NCBI RefSeq assembly: GCF_023585685.1
Contig: NZ_CP097764.1
Location: forward strand, 248,001 to 312,000
Source: Blochmannia endosymbiont of Camponotus sp. C-003
GTDB taxonomy: Bacteria > Pseudomonadota > Gammaproteobacteria > Enterobacterales > Enterobacteriaceae
Direction of reading: 5' to 3'
Length of the DNA stretch: 64,000 nucleotides
Part shown: positions 63,049-64,000 of the stretch, one piece after another
Numbering within the stretch: the stretch's first letter is position 1
Layout: the number at the start of each line of letters is the position of its first letter
Position numbers and translations under genes: made by a program
Notes under the pieces: generated by a model
What the model was told of the DNA's origin: nothing
Databases searched by the model: none
Seen by the model: the letters and a program-made list of their open reading frames with translations, nothing else

Positions 63049-64000
63049 TTACCATAATCTAGATATGTCGTTGAAAATCGCTAAGCACATCATTAAAGTA
63101 AGTATAATAGATCCAATGATATAACCAAAACTTTGTGTTTTTTTTGATATTGATTTTCCTTTTATTTTTTCTATTACGAAAAAAAATAAATGTCCTCCAT
63201 CTAGTGTTGGAAAAGGTAGTAAATTAATAATACCTAAATTAATGCTAATTAAAGATAAAAACATGAGATAGTAAATTGCTCCAGATTGAGCTGATGCACC
63301 TGCTCCTTGTGCTATTGCGATTGGACCGCTGAGGTGGGTCATCTTAATATCTCCAGTAATTAATTTAAATAATGTATTAGTCGTTAGGCATATCAATTTC
63401 CATGTTTTTTCACAAGCTTCCAGTATAGCTAGATGCAATCCATATTGATGAATTATATGATGTTTTGATGGGATACAAATGATTTGAGGAGAAACACCTA
63501 TAGCTCCTTCTGTTTTTTCAGAGGAAATCAGATTTTTTTTATCTGGTGTTAAGCTGAAGTTGAGTACTTTATTGTTCCGTTCTACCATAATTTTAAAAGT
63601 TTTTCCTGGGTTATTTTTGATGATTGTTATGAATGACTCCCAATTATGTATTAATTGATCGTCGAGTGAGATTATTTTGTCTCCAACTTTTAAACCAGCT
63701 CGTTGTGCAGCAGAATCAGATTGTATTTCTGATAATATCAATGATACATGTGTATTAAAAGGAAGAATACCTAATGTTATTATAGGATCTTTGTTATTAA
63801 TAGATTTATTGAACCAATTATGAGATAAATGAATGGTGTAGGTTTGAATATGCGTATTATTTATTGGTGTTACAGAAATGATAATTTCTTTCTTGCCTAT
63901 GGTGTTAAGAATCTCTAAACGTACTGCATCCCAATCATGAGTCGGAATATTGTTAATTGATTTAATTTCTACACCAGATGGTATGTTTGATTGATCAACA
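63049..64000 (-). CDS. rseP: Site-2 protease RseP, N-terminus beyond the window
   Basis: RseP is the inner-membrane zinc protease that cleaves RseA in the envelope-stress pathway and removes leftover signal peptides. The frame is open to the window edge (about 317 codons of roughly 450), so the apparent TTG start at 63741 is not the real one. Visible are part of PDZ1 (SGVEIKSINNIPTHDWDAVR), PDZ2 (QRAGLKVGDKIISLDD), the third zinc-ligand segment LLPFPTLDGGHL and the last membrane helix. The HExxH motif lies outside. No rseA or rpoE is in the window. Confidence 0.95.
   Translation of the reverse strand, partial: VDQSNIPSGVEIKSINNIPTHDWDAVRLEILNTIGKKEIIISVTPINNTHIQTYTIHLSHNWFNKSINNKDPIITLGILPFNTHVSLILSEIQSDSAAQRAGLKVGDKIISLDDQLIHNWESFITIIKNNPGKTFKIMVERNNKVLNFSLTPDKKNLISSEKTEGAIGVSPQIICIPSKHHIIHQYGLHLAILEACEKTWKLICLTTNTLFKLITGDIKMTHLSGPIAIAQGAGASAQSGAIYYLMFLSLISINLGIINLLPFPTLDGGHLFFFVIEKIKGKSISKKTQSFGYIIGSIILTLMMCLAIFNDISRLW

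Noticed and set aside
63049..63741. rseP as a complete 230-residue gene
   Set aside because: The frame stays open upstream to the window edge and encodes the expected PDZ1 region, so the TTG at 63741 is internal.

Overview
The window is AT-rich chromosome from a reduced-genome gammaproteobacterium of the Enterobacterales. Nearly every gene is a recognisable, single-copy orthologue of an Escherichia coli housekeeping gene, often with identical motif spacing. Intergenic DNA is long, AT-rich and empty. No insertion sequence, phage, plasmid, CRISPR array or restriction system is visible. Gene content (LPS, murein and lipoprotein genes, nagBA, ubiquinone synthesis, few regulators) and the erosion style fit an obligate insect endosymbiont. 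Candidatus Blochmannia (carpenter-ant symbiont) is the closest fit I know; this identification is inference from pattern, not a search.

Layout: 1-21.7 kb holds ybfF, fldA, glnS, nagB-nagA, a tRNA trio (Met, Leu, Gln), ubiF, ybeZ-ybeY-ybeX-lnt, leuS-lptE-holA, rsfS, mrdA-mrdB. 22-33 kb holds a ytfF-like permease, tRNA-Arg, folD, cysS, lpxH, adk, dnaX, apt and the 4.5S RNA gene ffs. 33.5-46.6 kb holds lon, pmbA, tldD, mreB-mreC-mreD, aroQ-accB-accC. 46.7-64 kb holds gmhB, proS, tilS and the long minus-strand run rseP-bamA-skp-lpxD-fabZ-lpxA-lpxB-rnhB-dnaE-accA; rseP is cut by the window edge. Apart from ytfF and the inserted pmbA-tldD-mre-aroQ-acc block, the order follows the E. coli map read backwards from about 15 to 4 minutes, with many genes deleted between survivors.

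Functionally the genes cover envelope building (lipid A: lpxA, lpxD, lpxB, lpxH; heptose: gmhB; LPS and outer-membrane-protein assembly: lptE, bamA, skp; lipoprotein maturation: lnt; murein elongation and rod shape: mrdA, mrdB, mreBCD), fatty-acid synthesis (accA, accB, accC, fabZ), DNA polymerase III (dnaE, dnaX, holA), tRNA charging (glnS, leuS, cysS, proS) and modification (tilS), proteolysis (lon, tldD/pmbA, rseP) and small-molecule enzymes (nagA, nagB, folD, adk, apt, aroQ, ubiF, fldA).

I found no new multi-gene system. The observations most worth following are erosion and repair signals: a dnaX gene broken at an A9 tract, with its conserved C-terminus intact in the next frame; a second A8 tract in dnaX at the place where E. 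coli makes the gamma subunit; substituted editing pockets in LeuRS and ProRS; RNase HII with its GRG arginine changed to cysteine; tRNA genes lacking encoded CCA; a conserved sigma-32 promoter at lon; and a 51-bp palindrome between tldD and pmbA.
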